A DNA stretch of 5,429 nucleotides from an uncultured Treponema sp. Its GTDB lineage: Bacteria; Spirochaetota; Spirochaetia; Treponematales; Treponemataceae. Both the position numbers and the translations under genes were made by a program. Below, piece after piece: positions 1-5,429 of this stretch (the stretch's first letter is position 1; every line of letters begins with the position of its first letter). The stretch covers positions 1 through 5,429 of the forward strand of contig CAKZZR010000155.1 in the NCBI GenBank assembly GCA_937885475.1. Direction: 5' to 3'. A model generated the notes under the pieces. It was not told where the DNA came from. It ran no database searches and saw only the letters and a list, made by a program, of their open reading frames with translations.

Positions 1-408
1 AACCTCGGCTTTCGCCCCTAGTCCTAGAGAAAGAGACTGTACCTGCGCAGGAATCGCGGGAAAGCCGCCAAGAAAGCGCGCATTTTCTTTGATATGGTGG
101 CATTTCGCAGCATATTCCTTTATGAAGCGCCCTTCCTTCTGCTCAGAAAGCATAAAATCATAGAATCGCTGGTCTGCGGCAACAAGCAGAAGCCCGGACG
201 TTGCAGTGTCAAGGCGGTGCAAAAGCCCGCGCTCAACAGGCTTTACGCCGCACACCGCATTAACAGCAGGAAACAAGCGGAGCGCCTGAGAAAGTGCCGT
301 CTGCTCATCGCTTTCCGAAAGCGGTGCGGACGGAAGCCCTGCCGGCTTATAGATTACGGCAAACGGCTTTTCTTCGCTCGGTGCATGAATAACGCTTATT
401 TCTTGCAT
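1..408 (-). CDS. RluA-family RNA pseudouridine synthase without S4 domain, C-terminus beyond window
   Basis: This enzyme would convert a uridine in RNA (rRNA or tRNA) to pseudouridine in the cytoplasm. Only the first 136 codons lie in the window; the frame is still open at base 1. The family hallmark is clear: HRLDTATSGLLLV from residue 64, with Asp67 as the expected catalytic aspartate. The upstream KPAGLPS (21-27) is the usual first strand motif and KEY (97-99) also fits. The protein begins directly with the catalytic domain, so unlike its neighbour it has no N-terminal S4 RNA-binding domain, as in RluA or TruC-like members. The ATG at 408 is the only plausible start nearby. It lies 13 bp inside the 3' end of the upstream rluD-like gene in another frame, with an AAAGG four bases before it. 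The RNA target cannot be told from the sequence. Family assignment is firm, subfamily is not. Confidence 0.9.
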   Translation of the reverse strand, partial: MQEISVIHAPSEEKPFAVIYKPAGLPSAPLSESDEQTALSQALRLFPAVNAVCGVKPVERGLLHRLDTATSGLLLVAADQRFYDFMLSEQKEGRFIKEYAAKCHHIKENARFLGGFPAIPAQVQSLSLGLGAKAEV

Positions 409-1388
409 AGCGCCTTTACCTTCGGCATAATCTCGCGCGGAAAATGCTCGCGCAGAATGCGCACCGTCTTTATAAAGCGGTAAGGCACTGCCGCCCGGAA
501 GCGGCGGTACCGCCCGCTTCCCGGAAGCCTCAGAATCATCTGGCGGGAATGCAGCATGAGCGTCGCATCTGGAAAGAGCTTGTCGGCATGACCATAAATG
601 GAATCCCCCAGAATCGGACAGCCTAGATAGCGCATATGCACGCGAATCTGGTGCGTTCTTCCGGTCTTTATGCGCACGCGCATAATCGAATATTGTCCAT
701 ATGTCGCGATGCAATGATAGATGGTACGCGCGAACTTTCCCTCCTCAGTGGCAGTAACTGCCTTAAAGCGCTGACGGTTCTTCATGTCGCGCACAATCTG
801 CGTGCGAACATCACCGCTGGAAGCCGGAGGACGACCGCAGACAATGCAGATATATTCCTTCTGGATTAAGCGCTCCTTGAACTGGGCGCACAAATATTCC
901 TCGGTCTCACGGTTCCGCGCCGTAATGATAAGCCCGGACGTATCCTTGTCAAGACGGTGGACGATACCAGGACGTCGCTTCTGGAGAATCTCATTCTCAC
1001 GCCCCTCTTTTATCTGCTTTACGGAACCGCTTCCCCAGTGAAAGAGCAGCGCATTTACCAAAGTGCCTGTCCAGTTTCCGGCGGCAGGATGAGTCACCAT
1101 TCCCTGAGCCTTGTTCACGACGGTTACATTCTCGTCCTCGTACACAATTCTGAGCGGAATATTCTCGGGAATGATGTCCTCTGGAACGGAATCCTCCCAA
1201 AGAACATCGATTATGTCGCCCGCCTTTACCTTTGTGGAAAGCTTGGCGTTACGTGCGTTCACCAAAAGCTCCTGAGCACCACTCTTGAGCTTTGAGCGGT
1301 TCATATCTGTCGAAACAGACGCTATATATTGATCAAGGCGAGCAGAGCCTTCAAAATCTGCGGGAACGGTGAATGAAATCGACCTCAT
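396..1388 (-). CDS. rluD: S4-domain 23S rRNA pseudouridine synthase, RluD type
   Basis: This 330-residue protein matches the usual RluC/RluD length and layout. Residues about 14-62 form an S4 RNA-binding domain (ARLDQYIA near 16-23, then a VKAGDIIDV strand near 54-62). The catalytic domain follows, with VNKAQGMVTHPAAG (91-104), the active-site motif HRLDKDTSGL (144-153; catalytic Asp147), KEY (177-179) and GRTHQIRVH (243-251). RluD makes pseudouridines in helix 69 of 23S rRNA during 50S assembly; RluC acts at other 23S sites. The KDTSG form and the S4 domain favour RluD, but sequence alone does not prove specificity. The ATG overlaps the upstream gene's TGA in an ATGA arrangement. A GGAG ends seven bases before it, so the start is well supported. 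The end overlaps the next pseudouridine synthase gene by 13 bp. The last 30 or so residues are basic and less conserved. No frame damage is seen. Confidence 0.95.
   Translation of the reverse strand: MRSISFTVPADFEGSARLDQYIASVSTDMNRSKLKSGAQELLVNARNAKLSTKVKAGDIIDVLWEDSVPEDIIPENIPLRIVYEDENVTVVNKAQGMVTHPAAGNWTGTLVNALLFHWGSGSVKQIKEGRENEILQKRRPGIVHRLDKDTSGLIITARNRETEEYLCAQFKERLIQKEYICIVCGRPPASSGDVRTQIVRDMKNRQRFKAVTATEEGKFARTIYHCIATYGQYSIMRVRIKTGRTHQIRVHMRYLGCPILGDSIYGHADKLFPDATLMLHSRQMILRLPGSGRYRRFRAAVPYRFIKTVRILREHFPREIMPKVKALCKK
413..417 (-). promoter_or_regulatory. Weak ribosome binding site for the second pseudouridine synthase
   Basis: An AAAGG on the minus strand ends four bases before the ATG at 408, with another AAGG a little further upstream (419-422). 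Both lie inside the end of the rluD-like gene, so initiation may depend on ribosomes that have just finished that gene. Confidence 0.45.
494..524. repeat. GC-rich imperfect inverted repeat inside the rluD 3' end
   Basis: The arms GGAAGCG (497-503) and CGCTTCC (515-521) flank a perfect 10-bp palindrome GCGGTACCGC (504-513), with one unpaired base at 514. Pairing resumes after one mismatch at the outer ends. An overlapping palindrome GCTTCCCGGAAGC sits at 516-528. The element is inside coding sequence for residues about 289-299 of the pseudouridine synthase, and no T run follows, so it is not a terminator. Confidence 0.6.
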
Positions 1389-1957
1389 TTTTTTTCTCCG
1401 GGAACTACAAATTCCTCCTCAGAAGGAATCTCTATCACGCCGTCAGCGCTTACGGCTTCGCTCTGCGCCTCATCAGTCCTTCCTGCATTCGCAGCTGGCA
1501 GCTGAACGGCATCTGGATCCTCAAAAATAGGAGAAATATCAACCGGACCGTTCTTCTGATTCCGCAGCTTCCGGCGGGCATGGCTTCGCTTTGCAGAATG
1601 AACGATAAAATCCGTCAGCCCGATTCCCGCGCTCAGGCACAGCGACGTTACGATTATCGCAACCTGCTCGTTGGACTGAAAAGCGTTGTCGTCAGAGGAA
1701 TTTGCAAACGGATTTACAAAATACGAAGAATTGAAATCATGTATGGCAAAATTGGTGAACGAATAGCCAAGCGTAACATTGAACGTGATGAACGGCATGG
1801 CACCAAGCGTGATAATCTCCGCACGGCGCAAATCGTGCATGAAGCCCGGAAATTCGTCCTTCGTGTATGGCGCGGGAGTCTTTGAGTCCGCACCATAAAA
1901 AACGGCGGAAACCAGAGAAAATATCAAGAAGGCACACAGTATTCGCTTAGTTCTCAT
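1385..1957 (-). CDS. Unrecognised protein with signal peptide, two hydrophobic segments and acidic tail
   Basis: I do not recognise this 190-residue protein. Its N-terminus (MRTKRILCAF, then hydrophobic to about residue 20, then YGADS) looks like a Sec signal peptide with cleavage near residue 23. There is no lipobox cysteine at the cleavage point. Two further hydrophobic stretches, about 46-66 and 98-119, could span the inner membrane. After them come a basic patch (123-135, rich in Arg and Lys) and a low-complexity acidic tail (about 140-188). The region 36-68 (FPGFMHDLRRAEIITLGAMP onward) looks the most structured and may be the conserved part. The ATG at 1957 is preferred because it begins the signal peptide; a TTG at 1990 would add 11 charged residues before it. 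The gene overlaps yggS by 11 bp and rluD by 4 bp, so it is probably co-translated. Inference: a small cell-envelope protein, possibly restricted to the spirochaete lineage. Confidence 0.8.
   Translation of the reverse strand: MRTKRILCAFLIFSLVSAVFYGADSKTPAPYTKDEFPGFMHDLRRAEIITLGAMPFITFNVTLGYSFTNFAIHDFNSSYFVNPFANSSDDNAFQSNEQVAIIVTSLCLSAGIGLTDFIVHSAKRSHARRKLRNQKNGPVDISPIFEDPDAVQLPAANAGRTDEAQSEAVSADGVIEIPSEEEFVVPGEKK
1388..1395 (-). other. A8 homopolymer at the stop/start junction
   Basis: Eight consecutive adenines on the coding strand form the end of the unknown gene (codons GAA AAA AAA TGA) and the A of the rluD ATG. In the zero frame this reads as A AAA AAA, a known minus-one slippery heptamer pattern. 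A shift of one base backward would bypass the TGA and continue in the rluD frame. It may also simply be an A-rich spacer between the ribosome binding site and the start. Confidence 0.6.
1396..1399 (-). promoter_or_regulatory. Ribosome binding site GGAG for rluD
   Basis: GGAG followed by seven adenines leads into the rluD ATG at 1388. The spacing is good and it fixes the start. The site lies within the last codons of the upstream unknown gene, whose TGA overlaps the ATG. Confidence 0.75.
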
Positions 1958-2675
1958 GCTTCGCTTCAACCGAATAATTTCTTTCTCCAAAAATAGCGGT
2001 TCCTACGCGCACTTCCGTAGAGCCTTCCGCAATGGCAAGCTCAAAATCGCCGCTCATTCCCATAGAAAGCTCCGTAAGCGGCAATGATGGAAACTCCGCG
2101 CGAAGCCGCTCTGCACAGTCGCGGAGCGTCGCAAAGGAAGCCCGGATCAAAGCCTTGTCGTCAGTAAATGGGGCCATTGTCATAAAGCCCCTGGGAACGA
2201 CGTGAGGCGCATTTCCTTCCGCGCAGAACTGCACGGCTTCACGCAGCTCCTCAAAGGAAAGAAAGCCAGACTTGGATTCCTCTCCGGTATGATATTCAAA
2301 AAAAACGGAAACCGTCTTGTCAAGCTTTGCCGCCTGCTTCTCAATCTCGCAGAGGAGCTTCAGGCTATCAACGGACTCAATGACGGACGCAACCTGAACC
2401 GCCTTTCTCACCTTGTTCGTCTGAAGCGTTCCGATTATGTGAAGCTCGACGTTCGGAAATTCCTCGTAAATCGCAGGAAATTTTGAGACGGCTTCCTGCA
2501 CGCGGTTCTCTCCAAAGGCGCACTGCCCCGCGCGCACCGCCTCCACGACGCTTTCTGCCGGATGAAATTTGCTTACGGCAAGCAGTTTTACGGAATGCTC
2601 AGGTCGTCCGGCTTTTTTTTCAGCGGCACGAATGGAATCCAGCACCCGCGAAAGATTTTCCTGAATCTGCGTCAT
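1947..2675 (-). CDS. yggS: YggS/PROSC-family pyridoxal-phosphate homeostasis protein
   Basis: YggS proteins are single-domain TIM barrels that bind pyridoxal 5'-phosphate and buffer vitamin B6 pools in the cytoplasm; no catalytic reaction is established. Numbering from a GTG one codon upstream (243 residues), the Schiff-base lysine is Lys37 in LLAVSKFHP. Other family motifs follow in order: FGENRVQEA (55-63), HIIGTLQTNKVRK (80-92), TGEESKSGF (131-139), GFMTMAPF (164-171) and LSMGMSGDFELAIAEGST (204-221), then VRVGTAIFGER (223-233), which together hold the phosphate-binding residues. Length is typical. I place the start at the ATG of 2675 because GAGG sits eight bases before it; the GTG at 2678 is a near-equal alternative and changes one residue. 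The gene begins 10 bp after rsmA and its end overlaps the unknown secreted protein gene by 11 bp. No anomalies are seen. Confidence 0.96.
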   Translation of the reverse strand: MTQIQENLSRVLDSIRAAEKKAGRPEHSVKLLAVSKFHPAESVVEAVRAGQCAFGENRVQEAVSKFPAIYEEFPNVELHIIGTLQTNKVRKAVQVASVIESVDSLKLLCEIEKQAAKLDKTVSVFFEYHTGEESKSGFLSFEELREAVQFCAEGNAPHVVPRGFMTMAPFTDDKALIRASFATLRDCAERLRAEFPSLPLTELSMGMSGDFELAIAEGSTEVRVGTAIFGERNYSVEAKHEN

Positions 2676-2681
2676 CACAAG

Positions 2682-2687
2682 TTCCTC
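2682..2687 (-). promoter_or_regulatory. Ribosome binding site GAGGAA for yggS
   Basis: GAGGAA overlaps the rsmA stop codon (TGAGGAA), placing GAGG eight bases from the ATG at 2675 and five from the GTG at 2678. It supports coupled reinitiation and slightly favours the ATG. Confidence 0.7.
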
Positions 2688-3564
2688 ACGAGTTCATTAT
2701 ATCAGCATTGATGACATCGGACAATAAGAGCAACCGTTCAAGCGGAAGCGCTTCCGCACGCACCGACGGCTCAATTCCCGCCGCAGAAAGCGCGGCAACA
2801 GCCTTATCTCCGTCGTGCAAAAACTGCGTCAGATTGTTCCGTACATTCTTTCTGCGGGACGAAAAGAGCGCGCGCTGAACCTTCATAAAGAGCGCAGGAT
2901 TCTTGCATAGCGGAAATTCCGACTTCTTGCGCATCTCAAAAGCGCGGGAATCCACGTTAGGCTTTGGCCAGAAATTTCCACCAGACAAATCCATGATTGG
3001 CTTTAAGTTGTATGCCCATTGGCACAGAATGCTGAACGAGGAATAGTCGTCAGTTCCCGGCTTTGCCGCCGCACGGAGCGCAACCTCCTTCTGCACGGTA
3101 AAAACCGCCTTCTCAAAGCGCACGTCGTTTTCTATCGTGTCCGCAATCAGCGTGGCGGCGATGTTGTACGGCAGATTGCCAAAAAAGCGCTCCGGAAGTC
3201 CGTCGGCTTCCAAAGTCCGCTTCCAGTTCTTGAGAACATCACCCTCCACAATTCTCAGAAGTCCTTTTTCCTCATATTCCGCAAAAAAATCATGGAGCAT
3301 GGCAATAAAACCGCGGTCAATCTCAAAAACCGTAAGGCGCACGCCGCGCTTTAAAAGCTCGCTCGTCATTGAACCTAGCCCTGGTCCCACCTCCCAGACG
3401 GTGGTACCAGCAGAAACCTCAAGGCTGTCGACTAGCTTTATGCGCGCCTGCTCGTTCACTAAAAAATTCTGACCGAATTTTTTCTGCATCGCCATTCCGC
3501 TCTGCTCCATGAACTGCTTGAGCGCCGACGGCGAATTGTAATCCGGGTGTTTGTTTTTTTCCAT
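2686..3564 (-). CDS. rsmA: 16S rRNA (adenine1518-N6/adenine1519-N6)-dimethyltransferase
   Basis: RsmA (KsgA) uses S-adenosylmethionine to dimethylate two adjacent adenines in the terminal helix 45 of 16S rRNA, a late 30S assembly checkpoint. Numbered from an ATG nine bases upstream (3573, 295 residues), the protein shows KKFGQNFLVN (31-40), the SAM-binding EVGPGLGSMT (61-70), the acidic strand end FEID (83-86), the catalytic NLPYN (133-137), FWPKPNVDS (201-209) and the C-terminal-domain motif FSSRRKNVRNNL (237-248). All key residues are present and length is normal. I prefer the ATG at 3564 because AGGA lies nine bases before it; the ATG at 3573 directly abuts that AGGA, too close for it to serve as a ribosome binding site. 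With 3564 the gene starts 1 bp after the comEC stop. Loss of KsgA gives kasugamycin resistance in other bacteria. Confidence 0.97.
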   Translation of the reverse strand: MEKNKHPDYNSPSALKQFMEQSGMAMQKKFGQNFLVNEQARIKLVDSLEVSAGTTVWEVGPGLGSMTSELLKRGVRLTVFEIDRGFIAMLHDFFAEYEEKGLLRIVEGDVLKNWKRTLEADGLPERFFGNLPYNIAATLIADTIENDVRFEKAVFTVQKEVALRAAAKPGTDDYSSFSILCQWAYNLKPIMDLSGGNFWPKPNVDSRAFEMRKKSEFPLCKNPALFMKVQRALFSSRRKNVRNNLTQFLHDGDKAVAALSAAGIEPSVRAEALPLERLLLLSDVINADIMNS

Positions 3565-3565
3565 A

Positions 3566-4873
3566 TCACTCATTCCTGAAAGAAAAATGCGGTGCCATGC
3601 TGAACAGTTGCGCCACTCGTTTTATCAAAGTATACTGAATTTTCAGCAAAAAGGAAGCGCTGGACGAAAAACACGGAAAAAGAAGCGATATGACAATGAG
3701 CACGAGCGCAGAGCAAAAAAATACGCCTATGAGCGGACTTACAAAAACAGTCGCGACAATGCCGATTGGCGTAAGAGTATGAAAATGCGCGGCAGTAACC
3801 GGCGCGGTAAAAAGAAAAGCCCCAGAGCCAGCAGAAAGACCGGAGGCTAAAAACGGCGGAAGCCGCGCACTCAGCGGAACGGACACGACTGAGCCTAGAA
3901 GCAGGATACCAAAAAGCGAGCCGTAGCTGAGCATGAACGAAAGCTCCCTCGCCTCGTACGGACGAAGCACAACATGGATGAGGAATGCCGCACATAGCAC
4001 ATACACCAAGCGCACATTCTGCACGCTGCATGCGGCGCACAGAAGCAGCAGTACAGAACACAGCAAGGCACGGAAAAGCGACGGCGAAAGCCCCGCGAAC
4101 CACACAAAAAGCAGCACGGACACAAGCTGAAACAACGCCTCGCCCCTTTTTCCAAAAAGGCGGAAACCAAACGCGCGTCCTATGCTTCCAAAAAGCGAAA
4201 GGTGCATTCCAGAAAGCGCAAGCACATGCGAAAGCCCGGCATTCTTGAATGCAACGGAAAAATCCGCTTCGGTATATTCCCTCATGCCGGAAAGGAGCGC
4301 AAGAATAAGACCTCCCGCCGCCCCCCATGAGAACATGAGCCGCCTGAAATGCATACGCGTAATGCGCCGCGCCTTCATCACACAAAAAAGAACGCCGGAC
4401 TTTTCAGGCAGCGCCTCCGCAGTCTCCGAAATAAAAACGCCTCTTTGCGAAAAATGCCCGCAAAATGATATGTTCGCGCCGCTCTCACAGACAGGCACAT
4501 CCCCTGACCCTCTGCCGGAAACAGCGCGAACAGAGCGCGTATACAGTTTTCCTGGCATATAGGCTTCCGCAATCTCCGCAGGAATCAGCACGCAGACAAT
4601 GCCCCGCGCAGAAGAACGTGCGCCCCCGCGTGTTTCCACGCCCTCAAGGGCGACATCCGCACGGTAAAACGTACCCGCATTCACTCTTACAGGATTTGAG
4701 ACAATGCTGCCGCTCACCGACAGAATCTCCGTCTCGTCAAAAAGCGAGCGCAGGGCATAGCGTTGTTTTGTCTTTAAAATACCGCCATACAGAAGAAGCG
4801 CCGTGCACAGCGCGGCAAGCACAAGAGGATTCAGGGAATCAAAATGAAATAACAGCCGCCGTTCTCCTACCAT
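3566..4873 (-). CDS. comEC: Short ComEC/Rec2-family membrane protein lacking the metallo-beta-lactamase-like domain
   Basis: ComEC forms the inner-membrane channel that passes single-stranded DNA into the cell during natural transformation. This 435-residue protein has a hydrophobic segment at 15-32, then a soluble stretch (about 48-155) with strands such as SVSGSIVSNPVR, in the position of the OB-like N-terminal domain. The competence domain covers about 183-400. It contains LILALLSGMREY (189-200), the family signature GLSHVLALSGMHLSLF (213-228), GLSPSLFRALLC (261-272) and roughly seven further hydrophobic segments. The protein then ends shortly after KIQYTLIKRV. Typical ComEC is about 700-800 residues and carries a C-terminal metallo-beta-lactamase-like domain; no HxHxDH-type motif is present here and the next gene starts at once. 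The ATG overlaps the upstream stop by 7 bp with no good ribosome binding site before it, suggesting coupled translation. Family confidence is high; a working DNA-uptake role is uncertain. Confidence 0.88.
   Translation of the reverse strand: MVGERRLLFHFDSLNPLVLAALCTALLLYGGILKTKQRYALRSLFDETEILSVSGSIVSNPVRVNAGTFYRADVALEGVETRGGARSSARGIVCVLIPAEIAEAYMPGKLYTRSVRAVSGRGSGDVPVCESGANISFCGHFSQRGVFISETAEALPEKSGVLFCVMKARRITRMHFRRLMFSWGAAGGLILALLSGMREYTEADFSVAFKNAGLSHVLALSGMHLSLFGSIGRAFGFRLFGKRGEALFQLVSVLLFVWFAGLSPSLFRALLCSVLLLLCAACSVQNVRLVYVLCAAFLIHVVLRPYEARELSFMLSYGSLFGILLLGSVVSVPLSARLPPFLASGLSAGSGAFLFTAPVTAAHFHTLTPIGIVATVFVSPLIGVFFCSALVLIVISLLFPCFSSSASFLLKIQYTLIKRVAQLFSMAPHFSFRNE
3574..3577 (-). promoter_or_regulatory. 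Ribosome binding site AGGA deciding the rsmA start
   Basis: AGGA lies nine bases before the ATG at 3564 but directly touches the ATG at 3573. Normal spacing therefore favours 3564, which removes an 8-bp overlap with comEC and leaves a 1-bp gap. Confidence 0.6.
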
Positions 4874-5429
4874 TTCAGATTTGCCAAAGCCTTGCGGGCT
4901 GCGGCAATAACTGAATCCGAATAATCAAAATAGGTAACGCCAAGCAAGGCATCAAACGCATTCTTATCACCGACCGCACCAAGGGAATTTATCAATGCAA
5001 GAACGACGGCTTCAGAAGGCATGCCTGATTTTTCCTCCATCTGCTTGTTAAGAGCCACAAGATACGCAGAAAGGCTCTGAACGGAAGCAATAGGCGCAAT
5101 CGCAATCACGCCGGCAATGACATCGCAGAACGTCTCCTCAGTAATCAATGAATTCTGATATTCAGTCTTCGCAGCATTGAAATAAGAGACGACCGTACCG
5201 GATGCCCGCGTCCACTTCAATTCCCTCAGCGCATTGAACGAATCAAGCTGAAGGGGAATCAGGGCTTCGCTCATCGAAGTCGCGTTCTCCATGATATATA
5301 TACTGCGGGCAAGCACGTTTTCTGCAATCTCTGCCACAAAAATCTGCGGATTTTCCTTGTTTTTTACGACAATGTCAAAAATACGGCGGGAATCCGTAAC
5401 GTTCCCGGCTCGGATCATCTCAAGCAACT
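4867..5429 (-). CDS. HEAT-repeat-like protein, C-terminal part only
   Basis: The frame is open from the window edge to a TAG at 4867, giving 186 codons; the true start is most likely outside the window, since no ribosome binding site can be judged at the edge and the sequence begins mid-helix. The chain is almost entirely amphipathic alpha-helix. The last 50 residues look like one and a half HEAT units: VVLALINSLGAVGDKNAFDA followed by LLGVTYFDYS and VIAAARKALANL, with the typical LG.VGD..A...LL spacing. Earlier helices (about 25-65 and 95-130) are consistent with more degenerate repeats. HEAT solenoids serve as protein-binding scaffolds, so no enzymatic function is implied. No signal peptide can be assessed. 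The stop overlaps the comEC start by 7 bp, so the two are co-transcribed. The repeat call is moderate; the specific role is unknown. Confidence 0.7.
   Translation of the reverse strand, partial: LLEMIRAGNVTDSRRIFDIVVKNKENPQIFVAEIAENVLARSIYIMENATSMSEALIPLQLDSFNALRELKWTRASGTVVSYFNAAKTEYQNSLITEETFCDVIAGVIAIAPIASVQSLSAYLVALNKQMEEKSGMPSEAVVLALINSLGAVGDKNAFDALLGVTYFDYSDSVIAAARKALANLKW

Noticed and set aside
494..528. GC-rich hairpin as a rho-independent terminator
   Set aside because: It is inside the rluD coding sequence, no run of T follows it on either strand, and the operon continues downstream.
1322..1335. AT-rich TATATATTGATCAA segment in the rluD 5' region as a possible internal promoter
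   Set aside because: It encodes part of the S4 domain (DQYIA) and no matching partner box at suitable spacing was seen.
1958..1990. Upstream TTG start for the unknown signal-peptide protein
   Set aside because: It would place 11 charged residues before a normal Sec signal peptide and enlarge the overlap with yggS to 44 bp; the ATG at 1957 fits better.
3985..4248. Plus-strand open frame opposite comEC, with similar ones elsewhere (94-483, 957-1295, 1373-1885, 3019-3354, 4465-4914)
   Set aside because: They are antisense to well-supported genes, have no family motifs, show biased composition typical of shadow frames and lack convincing ribosome binding sites.
3570..4385. Long minus-strand frame (271 codons) overlapping comEC in another phase
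   Set aside because: It is extremely rich in Cys, Phe, Ala and Arg, lacks any recognised motif and is explained as an alternate frame of the comEC membrane region.
5294..5302. TATATATAT stretch resembling a minus-10 box on the minus strand
   Set aside because: It lies within the HEAT-like coding region and the best minus-35 candidate upstream (TTGCAG) matches only three of six bases with 19-bp spacing.
1..5429. CRISPR arrays, tRNA or rRNA genes, insertion sequences, phage or toxin-antitoxin modules
   Set aside because: No spaced direct repeats, clover-leaf elements, transposase motifs or terminal inverted repeats were found; almost every base belongs to one of the seven genes.

Overview
The window holds seven protein-coding genes, all on the minus strand and packed almost without gaps. 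Read in the direction of transcription (from high to low coordinates), they are: the C-terminal part of a HEAT-repeat-like protein (5' end outside the window), a short ComEC/Rec2-family membrane protein, the 16S rRNA dimethyladenosine transferase RsmA (KsgA), a YggS-type pyridoxal-phosphate-binding protein, an unrecognised protein with a signal peptide, an S4-domain pseudouridine synthase of the RluD type, and the first 136 codons of a second RluA-family pseudouridine synthase that runs out of the window at base 1. No tRNA, rRNA, CRISPR array, mobile element or credible terminator is visible. Longer plus-strand reading frames are shadows of these genes.

The junctions are tight: a 7-bp overlap (4867-4873), about 1 bp between comEC and rsmA, a 10-bp gap (2676-2685), an 11-bp overlap (1947-1957), a 4-bp ATGA overlap (1385-1388) and a 13-bp overlap (396-408). 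This is the signature of one polycistronic operon with translational coupling. No promoter is supported inside the window, so transcription probably starts upstream of base 5429.

The base composition is moderately GC-rich (near 50% by eye). The signal-peptide protein, the shortened ComEC and the HEAT-like protein have a look I associate with spirochaetes, Treponema in particular, but this is an impression from protein style and gene order. The conserved genes are universal in bacteria and do not fix the taxon.

Functionally the core is ribosome maturation: RsmA methylates the 3' end of 16S rRNA, RluD-type enzymes place pseudouridines in 23S rRNA, and a second pseudouridine synthase follows directly. 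YggS (vitamin B6 homeostasis), ComEC (a DNA-uptake channel family) and two proteins of unknown role share the transcript. The window looks mostly like housekeeping sequence. The points most worth a second look are the ComEC that lacks its nuclease-like domain, the A8 run at the junction between the unknown protein and rluD, the unknown exported or membrane protein itself, and the overlapping pair of pseudouridine synthase genes.
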